Shown piece by piece: positions 1 to 7,638 of a stretch of DNA of 64,000 bases. Position numbers and translations under genes: made by a program. The stretch covers positions 1 to 64,000 of the forward strand of contig NZ_AUBL01000019.1 of the NCBI RefSeq assembly GCF_000429225.1, read 5' to 3'. Position 1 is the stretch's first letter. Every line of letters begins with the position of its first letter. The notes beneath the pieces were generated by a model. That model saw only the letters and a program-made list of their open reading frames with translations, searched no databases and was not told the origin of the DNA. This DNA comes from Actinomyces dentalis DSM 19115 (GTDB lineage: Bacteria > Actinomycetota > Actinomycetes > Actinomycetales > Actinomycetaceae).

Positions 1-1715
1 CCTGACTCATGACACTTTGGTGGGGTCTGGGTTTTGATGCGGGTTTTTCGTTGATATCGTGTGGTGGTCGGGGTGTGCCGGCACACTAAGGGGCCGGTAG
101 GGTCGGGGTGGTGAGCCCGTTTCTGCGCAAGGTCAAGACCGCCTCGGGGGCGACGGCGGTGCAGATCGCGGTCAAGCAGGGACGCCGGGACAAGGTGATC
201 GAGCACCTGGGTTCAGCCCACACCAAGGCCGAGCTGGCTGCCCTGATGGAGATCGGCCGGCACCGCATCGCCCCGGACCAGTTGACTCTGGACCTGCCCT
301 CCGCATCATCAGCACCACCGGCGGCTTCGACAGACACTGCCGGCGTGGTGGCGGTGGTGGAGTCGGCGCGCTCGGCCCTGTTGTGGGAGGTCCTGCACGG
401 GGCCTACACCCGCCTGGGGCTGGGTGGGGCGGTCGGGGGTGATCGGGCCTTTGAGCAGATGGTTCTGGCTCGTGTGATCGAGCCGTCCTCCAAGGCCCAG
501 GTGCCCCGCGTGCTGGGTGACCTGGGCCTGGAGCCGGTCACCGTGCGGACCTTGTTCCGCTCCCTGGCCCGGGCCCAGGAACGGGGATACCGGGAGGCGA
601 TCTCCCAGGCCCTGTTCGAACACGTCACCAGCACCGGGGGCCTGACCCTGTGCCTGTACGACGTCACCACCCTGTACTTCGAGACCGAGAGGGAGGACGA
701 CCTGCGCAAGGTCGGTTACTCCAAGGAGAGGCGGGTCGACCCCCAGGTCATCGTCGGCCTGCTGGTCGACCGCGGCGGTTTCCCCCTCCAGGTCGGGTGC
801 TGGGAGGGCAACCGGGCCGAGACCACCACGATCATCCCCATGGTGGAGGCCTTCCAGGCCGCCCACGGTATTGAGGAGCTCGTCATCGTGGCTGATGCCG
901 GCATGCTCTCGGCGGCCAACCTCAAGTCCCTGGACGAGGCGCACCTGCGGTTCATCGTCGGGGCCCGCACCACCCGGGCCCCGGGGGACCTTGAGGCGCA
1001 CTTCCACTGGAAGGGTGACGCGTTCACTGATGGGCAGCTGATTGACACCATCACCCCCAGGAGAGGCTCCAGGAGCGAGCGGGACAAGAGCCTCAGGGCT
1101 GAGCCGGTGTGGGACCCGGTCACCCATCCGGGGTCGTGGCGGGCGGTGTGGGCCCACTCCAAGAAGCGCGCGGCCCGGGACAACCGGACCCTGGACGCCC
1201 AGGCCAACCGGGCCCGGGCCGTCGTCGCCGGCCAGCGACGTCCTAAGGGCACGCGCTTCGTCACCACCCACAAAGGAGACCAGGTCCTCGATGAGGCGTC
1301 CCTGGCCAGAGCCCGCTCCCTGGTGGGACTCAAGGGCTACGTCACCAATATTCCGTCTCGCTTGATGGACGCCGCCGAGGTCGTCTCCTCGTATCACGAG
1401 CTGTGGCACGTCGAGGCGTCCTTCCGCATGAGCAAGCACGACCTGTCAGCCCGACCCGTCTTCCACCACACCCGCGACGCCATCGAAGCCCACCTGACCG
1501 TCGTCATGGCCGCCCTAGCCGTAGCCCGCCACCTCCAGGACGCCACCGGCATGACCATCAAACGCATCATCCGCACCCTCAAACCCCTCCAGGAGATCAC
1601 CATCAACCTCAACGGCCACCACCTCACCGCCGCCCCACGTCTGACCGACGCCGCCAACGACATCCTCACCGCCCTGAACACACCACACCCGGCACACTAA
1701 GCGTCATGAGTCAGG
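1..1715 (+). mobile_element. Complete IS1634-type insertion sequence
   Basis: A perfect 13-bp terminal inverted repeat, CCTGACTCATGAC at 1-13 and its reverse complement at 1703-1715, brackets one transposase gene. The element begins at the first base of the window, so its target-site duplication cannot be checked. A 13-bp direct repeat, CCGGCACACTAAG, occurs inside both ends (79-91 and 1689-1701), the second copy covering the transposase stop codon. The ends are intact and the gene is unbroken, so the copy looks recent and possibly active. Confidence 0.88.
108..1700 (+). CDS. IS1634-family (IS4 superfamily) DDE transposase
   Basis: This 530-residue protein is full length for the family and catalyses cut-and-paste movement of the element around it. 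The catalytic core is readable. The first Asp is near residue 185 in LCLYDVTTLYFE, the second near 263 in VIVADAGM, and the Glu is near 436 in YHELWHVEASFR, consistent with the YREK-like motif. The Gly-rich linker and the C-terminal helical part (DAIEAHLTVVMAALAVARHL) are also present. The GTG start at 108 follows a GGTCGGG stretch; a second GTG follows immediately. No frameshift or internal stop is seen. Family assignment comes from recognising the sequence, not from a search. Confidence 0.9.
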   Translation: MVSPFLRKVKTASGATAVQIAVKQGRRDKVIEHLGSAHTKAELAALMEIGRHRIAPDQLTLDLPSASSAPPAASTDTAGVVAVVESARSALLWEVLHGAYTRLGLGGAVGGDRAFEQMVLARVIEPSSKAQVPRVLGDLGLEPVTVRTLFRSLARAQERGYREAISQALFEHVTSTGGLTLCLYDVTTLYFETEREDDLRKVGYSKERRVDPQVIVGLLVDRGGFPLQVGCWEGNRAETTTIIPMVEAFQAAHGIEELVIVADAGMLSAANLKSLDEAHLRFIVGARTTRAPGDLEAHFHWKGDAFTDGQLIDTITPRRGSRSERDKSLRAEPVWDPVTHPGSWRAVWAHSKKRAARDNRTLDAQANRARAVVAGQRRPKGTRFVTTHKGDQVLDEASLARARSLVGLKGYVTNIPSRLMDAAEVVSSYHELWHVEASFRMSKHDLSARPVFHHTRDAIEAHLTVVMAALAVARHLQDATGMTIKRIIRTLKPLQEITINLNGHHLTAAPRLTDAANDILTALNTPHPAH

Positions 1716-1751
1716 TCCGACGACCGGACGGGACCCGCGGGGACATCGCCC

Positions 1752-1836
1752 GGCGATCTCGCGGGCCGCGGCACTGGCCCGCCCGGCCACTCCGGACGCC
1801 CCGGCGCCCAGACGTGCACTTCGCACTCGAGCGTGC
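1752..1836. repeat. Module shared with 6315-6385
   Basis: CGATCTCGCGGGCCGCGG begins this stretch and a block containing GCACTTCGCACTCGAG ends it. The same two blocks, with a shorter middle, lie at 6315-6385. At both loci the module sits next to the 20-bp repeat array, before it here and after it at the second locus. This suggests one composite repeat family with rearranged parts. No gene is seen between 1716 and 2482. Confidence 0.5.
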
Positions 1837-1920
1837 AGTTCCAGCCGTCGTTCTCGAGAGCGAAATGCACGTCTCGGCGTCGGGGGTCCTCAAGGGGGCC
1901 GGGATGAGCCGGGCCCGGCC

Positions 1921-2011
1921 CGCGAGCACGTCACTTAACCCGCGAGATCGTCACTTAACCCGCGAGCACGTACCTCTAGCAGACGTGCTCGCGGGTTAAG
2001 TGACGTGCTCG
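1921..2011. repeat. 20-bp direct-repeat array with inverted end copy (copy A)
   Basis: Three units begin at 1921, 1941 and 1961 with an exact 20-bp period (consensus CGCGAGCACGTCACTTAACC; unit 2 has GATC for GCAC, and unit 3 diverges after ACGT). A reverse-complement copy follows at 1988-2011. It is a perfect 24-bp inverted repeat of 1923-1946, so the whole block can fold as one large hairpin with a 41-nt loop. A related array lies at 6171-6340. The function is unknown; it could be protein-binding iterons or a folded recombination or RNA element. Confidence 0.8.
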
Positions 2012-2115
2012 TGCGTGGGGGCATATTCCCGCAGGCCCGCCCGGCCGATCGGGGCACCTGCTGCGGCCTTCGCCCGACCCGCGGTGACCCTCCCGGGGGA
2101 CCCGCTGCGGCGCAG

Positions 2116-2291
2116 GTTGTCCAAATCTGTTGCAAAGGCACGGATCGAGCCGGAGCGCCGAAAGAGAATGGTTGATATTCCGCACCTTTGCTCGCCGCCG
2201 ATCCCGGTCTGGGGCGCCTTTGCAACAGATTCGGACACGCTCCCGCCCCAGGCCGCCTCAGGAGTCCCACTCGCACCACTCCGCGCCCGTT
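2116..2291. repeat. MITE-like dispersed repeat, copy 1
   Basis: The element contains a 21-bp inverted repeat with 20 matches: GTCCAAATCTGTTGCAAAGG and one further base at 2119-2139, against 2216-2236. A conserved interior includes GTTGATATTCCG. Homology to copy 2 (18831-19006) continues about 55 bp past the right arm to CCGCGCCCGT. It has no coding potential of its own. It resembles a miniature inverted-repeat element or a structured RNA; no transposase in the window has matching ends. Confidence 0.75.
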
Positions 2292-2482
2292 CTTCCCGCA
2301 CCGCCGCACCGATCCCCGCCCCCGAGCCGCCGTTTCCGATGAGAAGGGCTCAATGGGTCGGAGGCCGTGCCGCAGTATCGTCCCGGCGGAAATCGACGGG
2401 AACTGGAGATGCATGCAGGGGCAAGTGGGAGGCGGGCGACGCGCGAGGGCCGTCCGGGCGCCGTCGGCCCCGCCCGGTTCTT

Positions 2483-3112
2483 CTATACGACCGTGTAGCC
2501 GATCCGGGGCGCCAGGCTTACCAGAAGGGCGTAGATGGTCGAGTCCGTCAGCGGCACCGAATCGCGCGGGCGGGGCGGGATGCTGCTGGCGGCGGGAGTG
2601 AAGAGCACAGTCATCCCGCGTCCGGTCATGGTGGATCGCACGGCCAGACCGTCCAGATCCGGCGCCTGCTCGCGCACGGCCCTCGCCCAGGCCCGGCAGG
2701 TCGATCGAGGTGCGCTATCCAGAGCCGCGGATGCGCCGTTGCGCAGGGCCCACTGGCCGCTCAGGTCGAGCAGTCTCATCGCGCGGGTGGCCTGCCAGAT
2801 CTGCAGGACGGGAGTGTCGCACCGGGTGTCGATGATGCGGGTATCGGCGAAGACCTCGGCGACGCAGGTCATGAGGTCCCCCGCCGTGTAGAGAACGCCC
2901 TCGCCGGGATGATCCCCGGGCGGCTCCGGGTGAGGGTCCCAGCGGCACCTCGCCACCGGGCCCCAGGAGCGCAATCGCCTCCATGCCAGTGCGAAGGGGC
3001 TCGAGGCGAAGGTTATCCGGAACAGTTCGGCGCCATCGACGACGCTGATGTCCTGCGGACCAATGGATAACGGCCCCGGGGGTCTGACCGGGTTCTTGGG
3101 CCGTGCGCTCAC
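2483..3112 (-). CDS. RES-domain toxin of an Xre/RES (MbcTA-like) toxin-antitoxin pair
   Basis: The 209-residue protein matches the RES family, whose characterised members degrade or modify NAD+. The three signature residues can be placed: Arg near residue 32 (ELFRITFASS), Glu near 86 (VLYTAGDLMTCVAEVF, with Tyr75 before it) and Ser near 160 (GLAVRSTMTGRG). I chose the GTG at 3112 because its first bases overlap the antitoxin stop (GTGA), the usual order for these pairs; a longer frame to 3175 would run 67 bp into the antitoxin gene. It is co-transcribed downstream of its antitoxin. NAD+ consumption is inferred from the family. Confidence 0.82.
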   Translation of the reverse strand: MSARPKNPVRPPGPLSIGPQDISVVDGAELFRITFASSPFALAWRRLRSWGPVARCRWDPHPEPPGDHPGEGVLYTAGDLMTCVAEVFADTRIIDTRCDTPVLQIWQATRAMRLLDLSGQWALRNGASAALDSAPRSTCRAWARAVREQAPDLDGLAVRSTMTGRGMTVLFTPAASSIPPRPRDSVPLTDSTIYALLVSLAPRIGYTVV

Positions 3113-3876
3113 CGGTGGTCCATCTCGGTCAGGACTCGCGTCACCTCCGTGGGATCGCCACCGCGCGCGAGCCACTCCACGGGGCTGAGGCCGTCGAGGA
3201 TCTCGGGGTCGGCGCTGGTCATCCGCGCCTCCACGGTCATCGGTGTCAGGCCGTTGCGCAGGGCCGGAACCACAGTCGCCAGTCCCGGCAGCGGACGGCC
3301 GTCGTCGAACTGCCAGGTGGGGAAGCGCAGGTTTCGCCCGAGGTGGTAGGCGTACAGGCTCCGCCCCGCGGACCGGGCGATCGCGGCGGGGGACCTTCCC
3401 GTCATATCGGCCACTTCGCGGGTGCTCAGCGAGCGGGTCAGGTTGTCGGCGGCTACCAGCGCCCAGTGCCGGGCGGCGATGAGCTCCGCGTACTCGGGAT
3501 CTTCGAGGATGCGGCTCACCTCGCGGGCGTCATCGTCGTCGAGCCCGGGCAGCGTGGTGCGGGCGAGTAAGTCCGCGGTGGACGCTGACAGAGGAACTGC
3601 GCTGGCATTGCTGTGGGCGGGCGTCGGGGTGTCAAGTTCTCCGGCACCATCGCGAAGATTCTGACCTTTCCTGAGACCTGCCTGGTAAGAAATACGTATC
3701 GTTTTACGTATGGAATCTTCGAGGATTTCAGTGTAATCGCCTAGCGGGAGCGCTCGGGTGCGAAGGTCAAGCAGAAATTCTTGGAATTCTTGGGTGTGAG
3801 AATCGCGCAGAAGCTCCCGGATGGAGTCCAGTGCCCGGTCCGGGTCGGCTGGTGCATTAGTGTCCGGAGCTGCCAT
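3109..3876 (-). CDS. Xre/MbcA/ParS-type antitoxin (DUF2384)
   Basis: The 255-residue protein should neutralise the RES toxin and probably represses the operon. Residues around 148-185 form a helix-turn-helix-like segment (STREVADMTGRSPAAIARS). The C-terminus shows the ParS/MbcA signature LPGLATVVPAL followed by ILDGLSPVEWLARGGDPTEV. The N-terminal 100 or so residues are acidic and helical and make this longer than a minimal antitoxin. The ATG at 3876 lies 7 nt from a TATCCT box, so the mRNA is probably leaderless. The operon sits between repeats and rbfA, where infB is usually found in relatives, which suggests insertion. Confidence 0.8.
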   Translation of the reverse strand: MAAPDTNAPADPDRALDSIRELLRDSHTQEFQEFLLDLRTRALPLGDYTEILEDSIRKTIRISYQAGLRKGQNLRDGAGELDTPTPAHSNASAVPLSASTADLLARTTLPGLDDDDAREVSRILEDPEYAELIAARHWALVAADNLTRSLSTREVADMTGRSPAAIARSAGRSLYAYHLGRNLRFPTWQFDDGRPLPGLATVVPALRNGLTPMTVEARMTSADPEILDGLSPVEWLARGGDPTEVTRVLTEMDHR

Positions 3877-3883
3877 AAGTTTC

Positions 3884-3889
3884 AGGATA
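3884..3889 (-). promoter_or_regulatory. Predicted -10 box of the antitoxin-toxin operon
   Basis: TATCCT on the minus strand is separated by 7 nt (GAAACTT) from the ATG. This is the spacing expected if transcription starts at or next to the start codon. No Shine-Dalgarno sequence fits in between. Confidence 0.55.
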
Positions 3890-4056
3890 CCACAGTGGAG
3901 GCGCGATCTCCATATTCGGTTTCGTCCGAAGACGCGCCCGACAGAATGCAGGTTCTACGGGGTCGGCCCATCCCCTTGCGCCCCGCCCGGCGCCCGGGCC
4001 CCGGCGTCGGGCCGGACCCGCTCAGCGCCCGGCGCGCCCCCGCCGCCCGGGTTCCG

Positions 4057-4062
4057 TAGGAT
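4057..4062 (+). promoter_or_regulatory. Predicted -10 box upstream of rbfA
   Basis: TAGGAT lies in the 272-bp gap between the toxin-antitoxin operon and rbfA and would give a leader of about 80 nt. The gap is otherwise empty. With infB no longer directly upstream, rbfA-truB needs a promoter of its own here. Confidence 0.4.
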
Positions 4063-4148
4063 GGCGGCGCGCGCCGCAGTGGTGCGCCCGAATCCGGCGG
4101 TCGCCCGGCCCGCGGGCCCGGCCCGCCCCGACCACCAGGAGGACCACC

Positions 4149-4748
4149 ATGGCCGACGCCGCCCGCGCCCGCAAGGTCGCCGACCGCATCCACGAGACCG
4201 TCGCCCGTCTCCTGCAGGGGCGCATCAAGGACCCGCGCCTGGGGTTCGTCACCATCACCGACGTCCGCGTCACCGGCGACCTCCACCAGGCCACCGTCTT
4301 CTACACCGTCTACGGCACCGACAAGGACCGCCGCAACAGCGCCGCGGCCCTGAAGTCCGCCACCGGGCTCATCCGCTCCGAGGTCGGCAGGGCCCTGGGC
4401 ATCCGCCTGACCCCCTCGATCGCCTTCCAGCTCGACGCCCTGCCCGACCAGGCCAAGACCTTCGAGGACGCCCTGGCCCGCGCCCGGGCCCGGGACGAGG
4501 AGATCGCCCGCACCTACGCCGGGGCCGCCCCCGCGGGCGACGCCGACCCCTACCGCCGCGCCGATACGGCAGATGAGCCCGACGACGACTCCGAAGGCGA
4601 GTTCGGCGATGAGGAGCCCGACGACGACTCCGACGGCGGGGAGTTCGACGGCGAGGGATCCGGTGCGGACGGAAGGTCCGGGACTGCCGCCAAGGCCGCC
4701 GCCCGGTCCACTGACGAGGACGACGTCGAGCCCGAGGTCATCGCGTGA
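4149..4748 (+). CDS. rbfA: 30S ribosome-binding factor RbfA
   Basis: RbfA binds immature 30S subunits and assists 16S rRNA 5'-end processing and cold adaptation. The KH-like core occupies about residues 1-120 and carries the family signature KDPRLGFVTITDVRVTGDL. After residue 130 there is an acidic Asp/Glu/Ser-rich tail of about 70 residues, common in actinobacterial versions. The start ATG has an ideal AGGAGG upstream. The stop codon overlaps the truB start by 4 nt, so the two are translationally coupled. Confidence 0.95.
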   Translation: MADAARARKVADRIHETVARLLQGRIKDPRLGFVTITDVRVTGDLHQATVFYTVYGTDKDRRNSAAALKSATGLIRSEVGRALGIRLTPSIAFQLDALPDQAKTFEDALARARARDEEIARTYAGAAPAGDADPYRRADTADEPDDDSEGEFGDEEPDDDSDGGEFDGEGSGADGRSGTAAKAAARSTDEDDVEPEVIA

Positions 4749-5956
4749 GCCGACCGGCCCCGGTCGCTGGCCGTCTGCCCGGCGCCGACGCCGACGGCCC
4801 CCGGGACGGCGGTCCTCGGGCCGTCGCCGCCAGCGCAGTCAGCGCCGGCGCTGGCCGCCCGCCCAGCGCTGGCGTCGCCGCCAGCTCCCGCCCGCCCGGC
4901 ACCGGCGGCAGCCCCCGGACCGCCGCCCCCCGGCTCCGGGCGCCGCGCGGCGCGGTCACCGCCGCCGACGGCCTGCTCCTGGTCGACAAGCCCGCTGGCC
5001 CCACCAGCCACGACGTCGTCGCCGCCGTCCGGCGCCTGGCCGCCACCCGCAGGGTCGGCCACGCCGGCACCCTCGACCCCATGGCCACCGGTCTGCTGGT
5101 TCTGGGCGTCGGGCGGGCCACCCGGCTGCTGACCCACCTGGTGGGGGCCGACAAGACCTACGAGGCCACGGTGCGCCTGGGCCAGGAGACCCTCACCGAG
5201 GACGCCCAGGGCGAGGTCACGGCGTCGGCCGGCTGTCCCGCCCCCGACTCGTGGCCCGGGGGAGGGGCGGGCCTCGCCCGGCGCCTGGACGACGCGCTGC
5301 GCGCCCTGACCGGCGAGATCATGCAGGTGCCCAGCGCCGTGTCCGCGATCAAGGTCGACGGCGTGCGCTCCTACGCGCGGGTGCGCGGCGGGCAGGGGGT
5401 GGAGCTGCCCGCGCGGGCGGTGAGCATCCACGCCCTGGCGCGGCGGGGCGATCCGCGCCCCGCCCGGGCCGGGGACGGCACGCCCGTCGTCGACCTGGAT
5501 CTGCACGTGGACTGCTCCTCGGGCACCTACGTGCGCGCCATCGCCAGGGACCTGGGCGCTGCCCTGGGCTGCGGGGCCCACCTGACGGCGCTGCGGCGCA
5601 CCCGGGTCGGCCCCTTCGACGTCGGTGAGGCCGCCGGTCTCGACGCGCTCTGCGCTCAGGTGGAGGCCGACGCCGCCACCGCCCGGCCCGAGGGGCTGAG
5701 CGTGCTGCCCATGGCCGCGGCGGCGCGCCGCTGCTTCGCGTCGGTGGAGCTCACCGCGGACGAGGCCCGCGCCCTCGGCCACGGCCGGATGCTGCCGGCG
5801 GATCTCCTGGACCGGGCCCGGGCTCCCGAGCGCCCGGTCGCCTCCAAGGCCGCCGGGCGGGTGGTGGCGGGGCTGGCCCCGGACGGGGCCGTCGTGGCCC
5901 TGCTGGTCCGCCAGGGCTCCCGCGCCCGCCCCGTCACGGTCCTCGCCCCGGGGTGA
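4745..5956 (+). CDS. truB: tRNA pseudouridine-55 synthase TruB
   Basis: TruB isomerises U55 in the T-loop of tRNAs. The catalytic Asp is near residue 111 in GHAGTLDPMATGLL, and VDKPAGPTSHDVV precedes it. The C-terminal part contains the usual RNA-contact segment. The protein has about 70 extra Ala/Pro/Arg-rich residues at the N-terminus. I kept the GTG at 4745 because it overlaps the rbfA stop (GTGA) and no convincing internal start lies just before the conserved core. At 403 residues it is longer than typical TruB (about 300), all of the excess being low complexity. Confidence 0.93.
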   Translation: MSRPAPVAGRLPGADADGPRDGGPRAVAASAVSAGAGRPPSAGVAASSRPPGTGGSPRTAAPRLRAPRGAVTAADGLLLVDKPAGPTSHDVVAAVRRLAATRRVGHAGTLDPMATGLLVLGVGRATRLLTHLVGADKTYEATVRLGQETLTEDAQGEVTASAGCPAPDSWPGGGAGLARRLDDALRALTGEIMQVPSAVSAIKVDGVRSYARVRGGQGVELPARAVSIHALARRGDPRPARAGDGTPVVDLDLHVDCSSGTYVRAIARDLGAALGCGAHLTALRRTRVGPFDVGEAAGLDALCAQVEADAATARPEGLSVLPMAAAARRCFASVELTADEARALGHGRMLPADLLDRARAPERPVASKAAGRVVAGLAPDGAVVALLVRQGSRARPVTVLAPG

Positions 5957-6170
5957 GCGGGCGCCGTCGGCCGTCCGGAGCTGCTGCCGGGCGTCGTCGC
6001 CGCTACACGCGGGTGCTGAAAGGTTATTCAGGGGTGGTTTTGAAGACGTGGGGCGTGAAGGTCGTGGTGACGGTCCGGTCGTCGGGACGGTTCCCCGCCC
6101 AACCCCGCTCCGCCCCGCCGGTCGTCTTGCATGGTGGGACGACGTCTCGCATGTCGTGACGCGGCCGGCC

Positions 6171-6340
6171 CGCGAGCACGTCACATAACCCTCGAGCACG
6201 TCACTTGACCCGCGAGATCGTCACTTAACCCTCGAGCACGTCACTCTGGCAGACGTGCTCGCGGGTTATGTGACGTGCTCGGCGGTTACCCGACATTCTC
6301 GCGGGTTACCCGACGATCTCGCGGGCCGCGGCGCCCGACG
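6171..6340. repeat. 20-bp direct-repeat array with inverted copies (copy B)
   Basis: Four units begin at 6171, 6191, 6211 and 6231 with an exact 20-bp period, followed by an inverted unit at 6253-6281 and further degenerate inverted pieces to 6340. The first unit reads CACATAACC where other units read CACTTAACC, and the inverted unit carries the matching GGTTATGTG, so the pairing is preserved. The array fills most of the gap between truB and the tetR locus (5957-6592); no gene is seen in 5957-6455. Confidence 0.8.
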
Positions 6341-6455
6341 CCGCTGCGCCCCGGGCGTCGAGATGCGCACTTCGCCCTCGAGGACGGCGTTTGGACCACC
6401 GTGGTCCCGCACATAAGTGGTCCAAGGAGAACGCCGCCATGAGCCCGCTGAATAA

Positions 6456-6561
6456 CCTTCCTGGCCGACATCAACGTGGCGGCCAGAGCGATGAGGCCGG
6501 CCAAGGCGATAGCCACGATGGCGCCGCGGGCCAGATCGGCTCGGAGGAGCCGTTTTAGCAC
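6456..6561 (-). pseudogene. N-terminal stub of an ABC transporter (FtsX-like) permease
   Basis: From the GTG at 6561 the frame gives about 34 residues that look like the cytoplasmic start and first membrane helix of an FtsX/MacB-type permease (LKRLLRADLARGAIVAIALA). It then runs into unrelated sequence and the repeat block. It lies 31 bp downstream of a TetR gene on the same strand, a common order for drug or lipid exporters. The rest of the permease is missing, so this is probably the remnant of a truncated export operon. The match is short and the call is moderate. Confidence 0.45.
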
Positions 6562-6592
6562 GGGGTGGGCCCCCGCGGGCCCGGCCCCGCCC

Positions 6593-7228
6593 CTATGACG
6601 CCCCCTCCGGGGACGCCCCCTGCGCGATGGGCGCCAGGGCGCCGGGCTCGCAGCCCAGCAGCGTCTCCGCGGCGCGCGCGATCCCGGCGGCGCGGCGCGG
6701 GATCTCCGCCTCCTCGCCGGTGAAGATCCCCGCGTCCAGGAGCATTCCGGCGCTGGTCAGGAGGATCTCGATCGTCTCGCGGGGGTGCTCGGTGGAGAAG
6801 ACCCCCTCGGCGACGCCCTGCTCGACGACGCCGGTGAGGATCGGGGTGAGGCGGCGGACCGTCTCGACGATGGTCAGGACGTGGAATTCGGCATTGCCCG
6901 GGGCGTGGAGCTCCTCGGCGAGTTCGAGCTCGGGCTCGTCCACGCGGGCGGCGGCCGTAATGGCCAGCAGCTTGGGCACCGCGGGCTGCCGGCCCTCGGC
7001 GATGGCCCGGGCCCGGTCGGCGATGCCGTCGGCGGTGCGCGCGATGAGGGCCCGCAGAATCTCCTCCTTGGAGGAGAAGTGGTAGTAGAGGGTGCCCTTG
7101 GCGATGCCGACCTCAGTGAGAATGTCCTCCACGGAGGTGGACTGGAAGCCCCGGGTGGTGAACAGGCGCCGGGCGGTGTCGAGGATCTCGGCGCGGCGCT
7201 GCGGAGCGGGTTTGGATATGCGCGGCAT
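6593..7228 (-). CDS. TetR/AcrR-family transcriptional regulator
   Basis: This 211-residue protein begins with a TetR DNA-binding domain at about residues 10-56 (SVEDILTEVGIAKGTLYYHF); the rest is the variable ligand-binding and dimerisation part. I chose the ATG at 7228 (MPRISKPAPQ) because it gives a normal TetR N-terminus; longer readings add only low-complexity sequence. A palindrome at 7300-7320 is a probable autoregulatory operator. The neighbouring permease is truncated, so the original target operon may be lost and the present target is unknown. Confidence 0.88.
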   Translation of the reverse strand: MPRISKPAPQRRAEILDTARRLFTTRGFQSTSVEDILTEVGIAKGTLYYHFSSKEEILRALIARTADGIADRARAIAEGRQPAVPKLLAITAAARVDEPELELAEELHAPGNAEFHVLTIVETVRRLTPILTGVVEQGVAEGVFSTEHPRETIEILLTSAGMLLDAGIFTGEEAEIPRRAAGIARAAETLLGCEPGALAPIAQGASPEGAS

Positions 7229-7299
7229 GTGTGCCTCGTGGTTCTCGTGCGGGTGGGCCGGGCGGACCGGCCCCGGTCCGTCGGCGCCGGACGGATAAC

Positions 7300-7320
7300 T
7301 AACAGACCGTCGGTCGGTAA
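7300..7320. promoter_or_regulatory. Probable TetR operator
   Basis: The minus-strand reading begins TTACCGACCG; after a single central A, the opposite half-site read inward from the other end is TAACAGACCG (8 of 10 positions alike). It lies about 70 bp upstream of the tetR start and is the only clear palindrome in that gap. Confidence 0.55.
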
Positions 7321-7466
7321 TGAGGATAGCCCCGTGGTGAGCGGCGGTCAAGCGCTGCGGCTTCCGGCTCCGGCGCGGACGCCGTCGGGGGCGCAACGAC
7401 GGCGGTGGCGGCCTCCGCGGAGGGCGGGCCGCGGCGGTGCGGGCCGCCGGGCGGGTCCGGGGCGCC

Positions 7467-7560
7467 CGGTTCGCGCGGGGCCGGGGCGGGTCCAGGTTAT
7501 TCGGTTCGCGCGGCACCGGGACGGAGCGAGTCCAGGCCACCCGGTTCGCGCACCGCCGGG
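7467..7560. repeat. Three imperfect tandem repeats upstream of ribF
   Basis: CGGTTCGCGC recurs at 7467, 7502 and 7542. The segments between copies are related (GGGTCCAGG, GAGTCCAGG), giving decayed tandem units of 35-40 bp ending about 80 bp before ribF. The role is unknown. Confidence 0.5.
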
Positions 7561-7638
7561 CGGACGTGGCAGTGTTTGACCCGCAGGATCGGCGGGCCGT
7601 GGCGCCCGCCGGGTGGATCGAGAACAGGATTGTCCGCG

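Noticed and set aside
1921-2011. Possible CRISPR array
   Set aside because: The 20-bp units abut without spacers, end in an inverted copy, and no cas gene is present.
2000-3070. 356-codon plus-strand frame over the repeats and opposite the RES toxin
   Set aside because: It crosses the inverted repeat and MITE-like copy and shadows the toxin gene; its composition is Arg/Pro-rich noise.
6439-6558. 39-codon plus-strand frame with AAGGAGAAC before its ATG
   Set aside because: It is antisense to the permease stub, Gln/Gly/Asp-rich and unlike any known family; the good ribosome-binding site alone is not enough.
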